DNA of 34,161 nt from CAYVUM01 sp964454795 (GTDB lineage Bacteria > Pseudomonadota > Alphaproteobacteria > Rhodospirillales > Defluviicoccaceae). The translations under genes were made by a program, and so were the position numbers. The notes below the pieces were generated by a model. It had not been told where the DNA came from, did no database searches, and saw nothing but the letters and a program-made list of their open reading frames with translations. The first letter of the stretch is position 1. Every line of letters begins with the position of its first letter. This document shows positions 14,841-22,596 of this stretch, one piece after another. Where the stretch lies: the NCBI GenBank assembly GCA_964454795.1, contig CAYVUM010000027.1:1-34161 (forward strand). Reading direction: 5' to 3'.

Positions 14841-16709
14841 ATGCTGCGCTCGCTGCTCGGAACCACCGCTCTGGCGTGCGGGGTCGCGCTGTCTGCTGCG
14901 ATCTCGCCGGCCCAGGCGTTCCGGATCGAACCCTATCTGCAGCAGCCGTCGGAGACGGGCATGCTGATCAACTGGTTTACCGAAACCGGCGAGGCCGGCT
15001 TGCTGACCGTCACCGGTCCCGGCCTCCCGGCGCCGCTGCAGCTGACCTCGACCCCGGAGTTTCAGCCGCTGCTCAGCTACACCCAGGTGGAGCTCGACCA
15101 GGGTGCCGCCGGGGAGATCCCGCTGTTTGCGAACAGTAACTACAAGCACAGCATCGCGGTTGACGGTCTGCAGCCGAATTCAACGTACACCTACGCGGTG
15201 AGCCAGGGCGGGACGAGCTTCGATGCCAGCTTCCGCACGGCGCCAACCCGCGATGACTGGAACCAGGTCCGGTTCATCGCCCTGGCCGATTCCGAGACCG
15301 AGCCCCAGGGCCGTACCCGCAACCGCCTGTGGTTCCCCGGGAACCAGGCAACGGGCAGCCTCGGCCGCCCCGCCAGCCTGCCGCCGGCGATGAACGACGG
15401 GCCGAGCAGCCCGTTCGTCGACGGCTACCTCGTCACCGAGACGGAAGGCTTCAACCAGAACCTGCGGATCATCGAGCAGCGTGATCCGGATTTCATCGTG
15501 TTTCCGGGCGACATCGTCCAGGGCGGCGGCTATCAGCCGGGTTGGGACGAATTCTTCCGCCACACCGCGGGTGAATTCACCAACGTGCTGAGCGAACGGC
15601 CGATCCTGCCGGCCTACGGCAACTGGGAGAACTTTGGCGCGGCCAACGGCGGCTATACGATCGATCCCGATACCGGCGAAAACTGGCCGATGGTCAGCCG
15701 CGAGAAGTACAAAGTCTACTTCGACGCCCCGTCCAACGGCACCCCGGAACATCAGGACAATTATTATCGGGTGGACTACGGGCCGGTGACGATTATCACC
15801 ATCGATTCCAGCAACGGTGAGCCGGACCTGAATTTCTCTCAGGCCGGAACGCCGGGCCTCGCCGACACCGACACCCAGTTCAACTTCAGCCGTCAGCAGT
15901 ATGAATCGGTTGAGTCGGTGCCCAATCCCAGCGCGCTGTCCGACTTCAACCCGGGCTCAACGCAGTGGAACTGGGTTCTGGACCAGCTTCAGGACGCCCG
16001 CGACGATGGCCAGGTGATCTTCGTTCAATTCCACCACGTCGCCTACTCGACCGGCTTCCACAGCCTGCCGGCCGACGATCCCCGCACCTCCGGCCAGTCG
16101 GGCACACCGCTTCGCCAGTATCAGGAGTTCTTCGAGGAGTTCGGGGTGGCGGCGGTGCTGTCCGGCCACAACGAGCAGTTCGAGCGGTCGTTCGTCGACC
16201 TGGATGGTGATGGCATCGGCGTTCACCATTATGACGTGGGCATGGCCGGCGACGGCTTCGGCGTGCCGTTCAGCAATCCGCTGTTCGACAGCATCCCCGG
16301 CTTCGAGGACATCGACATCAACCAGGTCAATCCGTTCCGGTCGTGGACGGCGGACATCGAGGAAGGCGAGCTGTGGCTGGAAGTCACGGATGAGAACGGC
16401 GAGACGTTCGTAACCCTCGTGGACGGCGGCAAGCACTACGGCCATCTGGAGATCGAACTGGTGAAGCTGCCGGACGATCATGCGTTCCAGGCGCTGCTGA
16501 CCCTGACCCCCGTGTACAGCTTCCCGATCCTGGATGCCGATTTCCAGGCGGTCGGCGACACCGAACGGCGGGTTTACGGCGACGTGATCAGGCTGTTCAT
16601 CGACGACAATGGTGCGGCTTTCCAGGTTGCCGCGCCGGCCGGTGCGTTTGTTTTCGCCGCCGGGCTGCTCGGGCTGTTCGGTCTCGGCCGCCGCCGCCGC
16701 CGCGGCTGA
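14841..16709 (+). CDS. Secreted metallophosphoesterase with PEP-CTERM-like tail
   Basis: About 622 residues. A signal peptide ends near SPAQA-F. An N-terminal fibronectin-like domain of the purple acid phosphatase type follows (roughly residues 25-125). The calcineurin-like domain has all metal-site blocks: LADSE, VFPGDIVQGGG, AYGNWENFG (GNWE in place of GNHE), VQFHHVAY and LSGHNEQFERS. It should hydrolyse phosphate esters outside the cytoplasm. The C-terminus, AGAFVFAAGLLGLFGLGRR plus an Arg run, is a hydrophobic helix and basic tail like PEP-CTERM sorting signals, though the PEP motif is replaced by VAAPA. The start at 14841 is preferred over the ATG at 14826 because AGGAGA lies between them. 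A possible Pho box is upstream and a strong hairpin follows. Confidence 0.88.
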   Translation: MLRSLLGTTALACGVALSAAISPAQAFRIEPYLQQPSETGMLINWFTETGEAGLLTVTGPGLPAPLQLTSTPEFQPLLSYTQVELDQGAAGEIPLFANSNYKHSIAVDGLQPNSTYTYAVSQGGTSFDASFRTAPTRDDWNQVRFIALADSETEPQGRTRNRLWFPGNQATGSLGRPASLPPAMNDGPSSPFVDGYLVTETEGFNQNLRIIEQRDPDFIVFPGDIVQGGGYQPGWDEFFRHTAGEFTNVLSERPILPAYGNWENFGAANGGYTIDPDTGENWPMVSREKYKVYFDAPSNGTPEHQDNYYRVDYGPVTIITIDSSNGEPDLNFSQAGTPGLADTDTQFNFSRQQYESVESVPNPSALSDFNPGSTQWNWVLDQLQDARDDGQVIFVQFHHVAYSTGFHSLPADDPRTSGQSGTPLRQYQEFFEEFGVAAVLSGHNEQFERSFVDLDGDGIGVHHYDVGMAGDGFGVPFSNPLFDSIPGFEDIDINQVNPFRSWTADIEEGELWLEVTDENGETFVTLVDGGKHYGHLEIELVKLPDDHAFQALLTLTPVYSFPILDADFQAVGDTERRVYGDVIRLFIDDNGAAFQVAAPAGAFVFAAGLLGLFGLGRRRRRG

Positions 16710-16721
16710 GCACCACCGATG

Positions 16722-16755
16722 CGGGACTGAGGGTGCCAAGGCACCCTCAGTCCCG
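16722..16755 (+). terminator. Strong hairpin after the metallophosphoesterase
   Basis: A perfect 16-base inverted repeat (CGGGACTGAGGGTGCC and its complement) with only two bases between the arms, 12 bases after the stop. There is no T-tract, but its strength and place make it a likely terminator or mRNA end stabiliser. Confidence 0.6.
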
Positions 16756-16978
16756 TCGCTCCGGCGTCAGGGTGATCCTGCCGTGCCCTGGCGCCGGTCT
16801 CCGCGGCGGCGCCCACCCCGGTGCTGATCCGCTCCATCGCACCAGCGATCAGCCAACCGCTCACGGGTCAACACGGTCGCGCGATCGATGTATCGCTGGA
16901 CGGGCCAGCGTCATCAAATCCGTTACCACTGCGGTATGACAGAGCGGTCGTTGGATCCGCCGAAAGGAGACCTGACCT

Positions 16979-17512
16979 ATGCCGAACACCCTTCGCACAC
17001 TCGTTGCGGCCGGAGCCTTGGCGTTCCTGGTCGGAGAAGTGGCCCTCGCTGGCCCGCAATACGTGGACGGCAGCGGTTATGCCGTCAGCGGCTATGACGT
17101 CGTCGCCTATTTCGACAAATCGCAGGCGACCATCGGCCGGCCGCAGCCGGCACCGACGCCTGGCAAAGCGTCGATTACTGCAGAGTACAACGGTTCGACC
17201 TTTGCGTTCGCCACGACGGAGAACCGGGACCGCTTCCTCGCCGATCCGGCAAAGTACGCCCCGCAATTCGATGGACACTGCGCTTTCGGTGTCGCCAAGG
17301 GCGGTAAGGTTCCAGGCGACCCGCAACTGTGGCGGATCGTTGACGGTAAGCTCTATCTCAATCTGCAGAAGTCCGTCGCGGAGATGTGGGAGGAGGACAT
17401 TCCCGGCTTCCTCCAGGCAGCGGATCAGAACTGGCCGGGCATTGAGCCGGATCCGGCGTCCGCGCGTCCGGTCCCCGAGCTCACCGCAAGCAAGGCCCCC
17501 TTGGCGGAGTAA
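16979..17512 (+). CDS. Secreted YHS-domain protein
   Basis: 177 residues. A signal peptide ends about residue 24 (GEVALA-GPQY). The mature protein is a YHS-type domain: VSGYDVVAYF near the start, then AEYNGSTFAFATTENRDRFLADPAKYAPQ (given in parts: YNGSTFAFATTENRDRF and LADPAKYAPQFDGHCAFGV), the typical layout of this family. YHS domains are often linked with metal-handling proteins, but the function of the secreted form is not settled. AGGAG lies nine bases before the ATG. It is 68 bases before bufA, in the same direction, and may be part of the bufferin operon. If so, it might deliver or chelate metal for the bufferin. Confidence 0.88.
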   Translation: MPNTLRTLVAAGALAFLVGEVALAGPQYVDGSGYAVSGYDVVAYFDKSQATIGRPQPAPTPGKASITAEYNGSTFAFATTENRDRFLADPAKYAPQFDGHCAFGVAKGGKVPGDPQLWRIVDGKLYLNLQKSVAEMWEEDIPGFLQAADQNWPGIEPDPASARPVPELTASKAPLAE

Positions 17513-17580
17513 ACCCAGGCTCCCCAAGTCTGGCCAGCATGACGCGTAACCACCCGATCCTGATCGAAGGGAGAAGATCG

Positions 17581-17901
17581 ATGAAGACCACAACCAGCCT
17601 GCTCGCGGCTGCTGCCCTGGTTTCGGCCGTTTCTGCCACGGTTTCGGCCCCGAATGAGGCACGGGCGCAAGCGAAAGAAAAATGTTATGGCATTTCGCTT
17701 GCGGGAAAGAATGACTGTGCTGCCGGTCCCGGCACCACCTGTGCCGGCACGTCGACCGTCGACTATCAGGGCAACGCCTGGACCCTGGTTCCGGCCGGCG
17801 ATTGCGTTAAGTACGGTGCCCCCGCGGCCACAGGCGAGTTCGAACTTCCGGGTGAACGCAAGGGCTCGCTTGAGCCGCTTGACCGCGACCTTCCGGCCTG
17901 A
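17581..17901 (+). CDS. bufA: Bufferin-type metallophore precursor (DUF2282)
   Basis: A 106-residue exported peptide. A signal peptide runs to about residue 30 (NEARAQ-A). The mature part has four cysteines at 35, 46, 54 and 75 in the family frame KCYGISLAGKNDCAAGPGT, TCAGTSTVDYQGNAWTLVP and GDC. In the characterised bufferins some of these cysteines are converted to thiooxazole-type heterocycles by the partner maturase, and the product binds copper in the periplasm. Modification here is inferred from family and neighbours. The 30 residues after Cys75 form an acidic and basic tail. A strong GGGAG precedes the ATG by about eight bases, as expected for a highly made peptide. Confidence 0.93.
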   Translation: MKTTTSLLAAAALVSAVSATVSAPNEARAQAKEKCYGISLAGKNDCAAGPGTTCAGTSTVDYQGNAWTLVPAGDCVKYGAPAATGEFELPGERKGSLEPLDRDLPA

Positions 17902-17909
17902 GGTTTGTA

Positions 17910-17933
17910 GCCCGGGCCGTCCGCGGCCCGGGC
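17910..17933 (+). terminator. GC-rich hairpin between bufA and bufB (likely attenuator)
   Basis: A perfect 10-bp stem (GCCCGGGCCG / CGGCCCGGGC) with a 4-base loop, 8 bases after the bufA stop, followed by a modestly pyrimidine-rich CGCCTTCTTGCC. Its position between the peptide gene and the enzyme gene suggests partial termination or protection of bufA mRNA. Confidence 0.55.
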
Positions 17934-17993
17934 CGCCTTCTTGCCCATCGCTGATCGCCCGCCCTTCGTGGTGAACGGGCCCTGCTGCGAACG

Positions 17994-18887
17994 ATGTTTC
18001 TGGTGATGTTGCTTGCCGGCCCAGCACTGACCTGTTCCTTGCCTGCCCGTGCCGGCGTGTGCTTCAAACCGATGCACTGGCCGGAAATCGGCGGCACCGC
18101 ACCGGACGTGGGCTTTTTCGAGGTCCACGCCGAAAACTACATGGCCTCCGGCGGCCCCCCACACCGGATGCTGGAGGCGCTGCGCGCGCGCTGGCCCCTG
18201 TCGCTGCATGGGGTCGGCCTGTCGATCGGTGGCGAGGGGCCGTTGGATCGGGATCACCTCACCCGTTTGCGGGCCCTGATCGACCGCTACGAGCCGGCGA
18301 GTTTCTCCGAACATCTGGCCTGGTCGAGCCATGCCGGGTTTTATTTCAATGATCTGTTGCCACTCCCCTACACCCGGACGACGCTGACACAGGTCGCGAG
18401 GCACGTCGACCAGGCCCAGGAGGCGCTCGGTCGGCGGCTGCTGTTGGAGAACCCGTCAACCTACGTCGTGCTCGCGGACACGACCATCGCCGAAACCGAC
18501 TTTCTCGCCGAGGTCGCCCGGCGCACCGGCTGCGGCCTGCTCCTCGACGTGAACAACGTCTACGTCTCGGCGGTCAACCAGGGGTTCGATCCGGTCGCCT
18601 ATCTGGACGCCTTTCCATTGCGATCGGTCGGTGAAATCCATCTCGCGGGCCATGCCGTTGAGCACGGGGACCGCGGCACTCGCCTTCTGATCGATGCCCA
18701 CGACCGCGCCGTCGATGCGGCTGTCTGGGAACTCTACACGCAGGTCGTGGCCCGCATCGGGCCGACCCCCACGCTGATCGAGTGGGACAACGACGTGCCC
18801 CGGTTCGCGGTCCTGATGGCCGAAGCCGCAGCGGCCAGCCGGGTCCTGGCAAGGGGGGAGCGCCATCCCGATGCCGGCGTCAGCTAG
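17994..18887 (+). CDS. bufB: MNIO-family bufferin maturase (DUF692)
   Basis: A 297-residue multinuclear non-heme iron oxidase that modifies cysteines of the bufferin precursor in the cytoplasm. Metal-binding blocks of the TIM-barrel family are all visible: FFEVHAENYM, SLHGVGLSIGG, FSEHLAWS, LLENPSTYV, LLLDVNNVYVSA, EIHLAGHA, IDAHD and IEWDNDVP. The typical opening PARAGVCFKPMHW is preceded by about 15 hydrophobic residues, so the real start may be later than 17994, for example 18006; no ribosome site settles this. It overlaps bufC by 17 bases. It follows bufA after a hairpin. Confidence 0.93.
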   Translation: MFLVMLLAGPALTCSLPARAGVCFKPMHWPEIGGTAPDVGFFEVHAENYMASGGPPHRMLEALRARWPLSLHGVGLSIGGEGPLDRDHLTRLRALIDRYEPASFSEHLAWSSHAGFYFNDLLPLPYTRTTLTQVARHVDQAQEALGRRLLLENPSTYVVLADTTIAETDFLAEVARRTGCGLLLDVNNVYVSAVNQGFDPVAYLDAFPLRSVGEIHLAGHAVEHGDRGTRLLIDAHDRAVDAAVWELYTQVVARIGPTPTLIEWDNDVPRFAVLMAEAAAASRVLARGERHPDAGVS

Positions 18888-19623
18888 TCTCGAGGGGACC
18901 ATGGCAGCGGCGTTGCTGGACCCGGACCACCCGGGCCCTGGCGACTCCCGGTTCGCTGTCCATCGCAACAATGTCGTCGCCGGGCTGATCAAAGTGCTCG
19001 GTGAGACGTACCCGGCCGTCAAGGCACTGGTTGGCGACGCCTTCTTCAACGCCGCAGCAGCCTGTTTCGTCCGCGCGCATCCACCGACGAACCCGGTGCT
19101 GATCCTCTGGGGCGGCGCCTTCCCCGACTGGATCACCACTTTTCCCCCGGCGGCCCCGGTTCCTTACCTCGGTTGCGTCGCGCGGCTGGAGTGGGCCTGG
19201 TCGGAGGCGTTCAATGCGGGCGAGGCCCAGCCGCTTCCGGCAGCAGCGTTGGCCGCCATTCCCGAGAACGCGCTCACCGCCGTGCGGATGTCGTTCCACC
19301 CCTCTGTTCGGCTGGTCTCCTCGCGCTTTCCGGTGGCGAGCCTGTGGGCCGACGTCACCAGGCGGCGGCCGCAGGATGAAACAACCGGGCCGATCGACCT
19401 CGCCAAAGCCGAAACTGCGCTGATCGCGCGTCCGGCGGACGTGGTGACGGTCCGCGCGCTCCCGCCCGCTGCCGCCACCTTCCTCGATGCGCTGCAGCAG
19501 GGGTTGTCTCTTGGGGAGGCCGTCCAAGCGGGACTGGCGATGCCCGACTTCGACCTTGAGGCCCAGCTCGCTGGCCTATTTGATGCGGGCCTGGTCGCCG
19601 GGCTCGCCAACGACGGGAGCTAA
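18871..19623 (+). CDS. bufC: Bufferin maturation partner (DUF2063 family)
   Basis: A 250-residue cytoplasmic protein of the HvfC/BufC family, which binds the precursor peptide and presents it to the DUF692 enzyme. The N-terminal block FAVHRNNVVAGLIKVLGETYPAVKALVG and following FVRAHPP is the DUF2063 signature (parts quoted: FAVHRNNVVAGLIKVL, ETYPAVKALVG). A C-terminal winged-helix-like part follows. The start at 18871 has GGGGGAG upstream and overlaps bufB; an alternative ATG at 18901 also has a GAGGGG site. The four buf genes are tightly packed, which supports one transcript. Confidence 0.9.
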   Translation: MPASASLEGTMAAALLDPDHPGPGDSRFAVHRNNVVAGLIKVLGETYPAVKALVGDAFFNAAAACFVRAHPPTNPVLILWGGAFPDWITTFPPAAPVPYLGCVARLEWAWSEAFNAGEAQPLPAAALAAIPENALTAVRMSFHPSVRLVSSRFPVASLWADVTRRRPQDETTGPIDLAKAETALIARPADVVTVRALPPAAATFLDALQQGLSLGEAVQAGLAMPDFDLEAQLAGLFDAGLVAGLANDGS

Positions 19624-19626
19624 CCG

Positions 19627-20241
19627 ATGGACCAATTTCTTCGCCGCCTTGGCCACGTCGCCGACGGCCTTGTCCGTGTCTACGCCCGCGCTGGTCGTGC
19701 CCTGGAGGCGGTGTTGGACGGCTGGTTCCTCGGGCTTGCCGCCCGCCTGACCTTCGCCGCGGTGCTGTTCGGCTATTACTGGAACTCAGCGCTGACCAAG
19801 ATCGAGCCGGGCCTTCTCGGCTTCCTCTCGATCAGCGATGCCGCTTACTTCCAGATCATCCCCGCAGTCGTCGAGGCCTATGGCTACGACGCCTCGACGG
19901 TGCCGGTCCTGCCCTGGGGGTTGATCGTGGTGCTCGGGACTTACGCGGAGTTCATCCTGCCGGTCCTGATCGTCCTCGGCCTGTTCACCCGGCTCGCCGC
20001 ACTCGGGATGATCGGCTTCATCGTTATCCAGTCCTATGTGGACATCGTCTTTCACGGCGTCGACGCGACCACCGTCGGGACGCTGTTCGACCGGCTGCCT
20101 GGCGCGGCGATCCTCGATCAACGCGCCCTTTGGGTGTTCCTGCTTGTCGTGCTGGTGGTCAAAGGCGCGGGGCTCATCTCCGCGGATGCTCTTCTCGGCC
20201 GCTGGCGCCATCGCTCCCTGGCGGCGGCAACACCGGCGTAA
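19627..20241 (+). CDS. bufD: DoxX-family membrane protein of the bufferin cluster
   Basis: A 204-residue inner-membrane protein with four predicted helices in the DoxX arrangement: LAARLTFAAVLFGYYWNSAL, LPWGLIVVLGTYAEFILPVL, LGMIGFIVIQSYVDIVF and WVFLLVVLVVKGAG. The motif AEFILPVLIVLGLFTRLAAL is typical of the family. DoxX genes are regular members of bufferin clusters, but their task there is not known. It starts three bases after bufC and has GGGAG just before it. A hairpin repeat (copy B) begins 37 bases after its stop and may end the transcript. Confidence 0.9.
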   Translation: MDQFLRRLGHVADGLVRVYARAGRALEAVLDGWFLGLAARLTFAAVLFGYYWNSALTKIEPGLLGFLSISDAAYFQIIPAVVEAYGYDASTVPVLPWGLIVVLGTYAEFILPVLIVLGLFTRLAALGMIGFIVIQSYVDIVFHGVDATTVGTLFDRLPGAAILDQRALWVFLLVVLVVKGAGLISADALLGRWRHRSLAAATPA

Positions 20242-20541
20242 GCGAACCGGCTTGCTTGCCCGGTTCCAGAGCGGCGTCGTGGATCGGATCCTTTGCCCGG
20301 TTCCCGCGCCAAGGATCGGTCGATCGACGAAGCTCTTGGTCCTGAGGTTCGATGCTGACAGACGGGACTCATCCGTCAGCCTCGAACCACGGGCCGCACC
20401 ACCCGGTTGATCGCTGACCGTCAGCGACCTGCGAGGCGGCAGGAAAGCGGGTCGCGCTGGGTGGCGCAAGAGCCGGGCGAAGGGCGTGCGTGCCCGACGA
20501 TTGAAGGCGAAGCGGCTGGCGCTTTCACGGGTTTGGTGGAA
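20242..20541. other. Convergent region holding repeat copy B
   Basis: 300 bases between bufD and the radical SAM gene, which converge. Apart from the repeat at 20279-20389 I see no gene and no T-tract terminator for either side. Confidence 0.6.
20279..20389 (+). repeat. Interspersed hairpin repeat, copy B
   Basis: Matches copy A (13111-13224, opposite strand). The first stem is CCTTTGCCCGG / CCGCGCCAAGG around TTC, keeping 9 of 11 pairs although its bases differ from copy A; at least one T-A pair is replaced by C-G. The second stem, GGTTCGAT-GCTGACAGA / TCCGTCAGC-CTCGAACC, is longer than in copy A and has the same CGGGACTCA loop. It begins 37 bases after the bufD stop, in the sense of bufD. 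Confidence 0.8.
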
Positions 20542-22344
20542 TTAAGCCTGACCCGGCAGCAGCGTCTCGATGGCGGGTTGCTCCGACCGGACCGGCGGGA
20601 TGCTTTTTGCAGCAAAGTCGGGCGTCAGTCCGGACACGTCTTCCGGGTCTTGCAATGCCAGGTCCGTGTAGGACCGGGACTCGGGATCCTTCTTGATGCG
20701 GTGACGCAACCGATCGATCCACCAGGCATCTCGTCCGAAGCGGACGAGCTTGGACACGGTTTCCAGGCCATATCGCAGATAGAACGGAATGAAAGCCTCC
20801 CGAGGGAATCCGGGCCGGCGATCGCGCCGGCGCTTGATCCGAACGACACCGCTTTGCAGCGGGTGGACGCGCTCGATCCGGGTCAAGCTCGAAAACCAGA
20901 GGACCATCGAAGACAGCCTGGAAATCCCCACGTTGTGGGCGTGTCCGCGCCGCAGGATGGTCTCGATATGCTCGCGCGTGTAGTAGAGGGCCCAGGCCCG
21001 CCAGTAGATATCCTCCCACTCCTTCCGGGTCATGAGCGGGTGATCGGTCACCACGTGCTCGGCGTCATACATGTTCATATCGGGGTCCATCGCGATCCCC
21101 TTGGTCCACAGAGCTTTGTGGTCCTCCGACCCGGGCAGCGGCGTCAGGACGAAGAACTCGAGCATGTCGACCGGCAGCTCGCGCTTGATCAGCGCGATGT
21201 CGCGCTCGATCGACTTTGGTGTATCATTCGGAAAGCCGATAATGTAGCCGGCATAAGAGATGACCCCGGCCCGCTTCCAGTGCAGGAGCATGGTGCGGTA
21301 CTCGTGTATCCGGTTCTGCTTCTTTTTCGCGGCTGCCAGATTTTGAGGATTGACGTTCTCAAGGCCGATAAAAACGCGCGTAACGCCCGCGCGCTTCGCC
21401 TTCTCAACGAAATGCGGGATCTTGTGCACCAGGGTGTCGACCTGGATTGTGAACCGGACGTCCAGGCCCTGGTCTTCGCGTAATGAGACGAGGCGATCGA
21501 AGATCGGCTCCCAGTTCCTGTTTCGCGCGAAATTGTCGTCGGTGATAAAAAACCGGTTGATGCCCTGCGCCAGGTTGGCGCGCAGGATGGCTTCGACGTC
21601 ATCGGGCGAACGGTGGCGGGACTTGCGGCCCTGAACGTTGATGATCGTGCAGAAAGAGCACTGGAACGGGCAACCGCGGCCGGCATCGAAGCTGGTGTGG
21701 GTATCGAGCGTCCGCGCGGCGTATTTCAATGGAAGATACGGTTTCGGCGTGCCTTCCATCCCCGGGAGCGCGCTTAAGAAGTTATAGATTGGCTTCAGCC
21801 GGCCAGCGGCCGCGTCGCTGAGAATCGTCTCGAGCCGCCCTTCGGCCTCACCAGCGAACAGGCTGACGCCCATGTCGAGCGCTTCCCGCAACTCGGCCAT
21901 GGTCTCGTCGAACATGGCCAGCACGCCCGAAACGTGAAAGCCGCCCATGACGACGGGCAGACCTGCCGCGCGCAACGGCCGGGCAATATCCAGTGCTCGC
22001 GGATACTGGTTCGACTGGACCCCGATGAGACCGACCAGCCCGAAACCGCCGGCAGCTTCGTACGCTTTGATGATGCGTTTGGGGACGATGGCCTTGTTGG
22101 TCTCGTCGATGGCGTGGATATCGATCGCGACGCCGGGACCCAGAACTTCGCGCGCTTCAGCGTCCAGCGCCAGACCGTAAAGTACGGCGAGCGAGTTGGA
22201 CGGCATTGTCGAGCGCATCCATTGGATGACGTAGCCGTCATCGTCGTAGTGGGAGGGCTTGATAAGAAACAGCTGGAAGCGCCGCCGGGCGGGCGCTGTA
22301 CGTCGCTGAGCCACTTTGCCGTATCCTTTGCCGCTCCGGCGCAC
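20542..22344 (-). CDS. B12-binding-type radical SAM protein, function unknown
   Basis: 600 residues. An N-terminal cobalamin-binding-like Rossmann domain (about 23-170) lacks the DxHxxG base-off motif; GLIGVQSNQYPRA and VVMGGFHVSG mark it. The radical SAM core has its cluster motif at Cys225, Cys229 and Cys232 (CPFQCSFC), followed by TIINVQGRKSRHRSP, and FITDDNFARN and FIGLENVNP later in the barrel. A C-terminal helical region of about 150 residues is basic. The overall plan is that of BchE- or HpnP-like enzymes, often methyltransferases or cyclases, but no specific reaction can be assigned. It stands alone: converging with bufD and separated from the ferredoxin gene by 252 bases. Confidence 0.88.
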   Translation of the reverse strand: MRRSGKGYGKVAQRRTAPARRRFQLFLIKPSHYDDDGYVIQWMRSTMPSNSLAVLYGLALDAEAREVLGPGVAIDIHAIDETNKAIVPKRIIKAYEAAGGFGLVGLIGVQSNQYPRALDIARPLRAAGLPVVMGGFHVSGVLAMFDETMAELREALDMGVSLFAGEAEGRLETILSDAAAGRLKPIYNFLSALPGMEGTPKPYLPLKYAARTLDTHTSFDAGRGCPFQCSFCTIINVQGRKSRHRSPDDVEAILRANLAQGINRFFITDDNFARNRNWEPIFDRLVSLREDQGLDVRFTIQVDTLVHKIPHFVEKAKRAGVTRVFIGLENVNPQNLAAAKKKQNRIHEYRTMLLHWKRAGVISYAGYIIGFPNDTPKSIERDIALIKRELPVDMLEFFVLTPLPGSEDHKALWTKGIAMDPDMNMYDAEHVVTDHPLMTRKEWEDIYWRAWALYYTREHIETILRRGHAHNVGISRLSSMVLWFSSLTRIERVHPLQSGVVRIKRRRDRRPGFPREAFIPFYLRYGLETVSKLVRFGRDAWWIDRLRHRIKKDPESRSYTDLALQDPEDVSGLTPDFAAKSIPPVRSEQPAIETLLPGQA

Positions 22345-22502
22345 GTGGGATCACGGCGCGGTCGGATGACCTCAGAAGCCGGAGCCTCCAGAGCCCCCGG
22401 CACACTGGCTTCCCTGGCCCGCCTTTGCAAGGCGATGCGCGCCGCGACCGCGGGAAGCGTTGGAAGCAAATCCCCAACCGGCAGCAAGGCTGCATCTTCA
22501 GC

Positions 22503-22549
22503 AAAAAAAAGCGTGCTCGGCGACGGGCTCAGTGCCGCCCGGATACGCT
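22503..22549 (-). terminator. Intrinsic terminator after the ferredoxin gene
   Basis: On the minus strand an AGCGT...ACGCT stem with an inner CGGGC...GCCCG stem is followed at once by eight T residues. It lies about 50 bases after the ferredoxin stop and fits a rho-independent terminator, although the stem is imperfect. Confidence 0.55.
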
Positions 22550-22596
22550 GAAGTCGGAACGGTCAGCCCGCTCGAGGCACGCTGGCTGGCGCCCGC

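Noticed and set aside
14538..15149. A 204-codon upstream extension of the sugar dehydrogenase frame
   Set aside because: It overlaps the divergent phosphoesterase gene and does not look like protein; the TTG at 14537 with a signal peptide and ribosome site is the better start.
17546..17568. GTAACC followed by CGAA before bufA, reminiscent of an ECF-sigma promoter as reported for bufferin genes in other bacteria
   Set aside because: The gap is only 13 bases and the -10 would overlap the ribosome site region, leaving almost no leader. The fit is poor.
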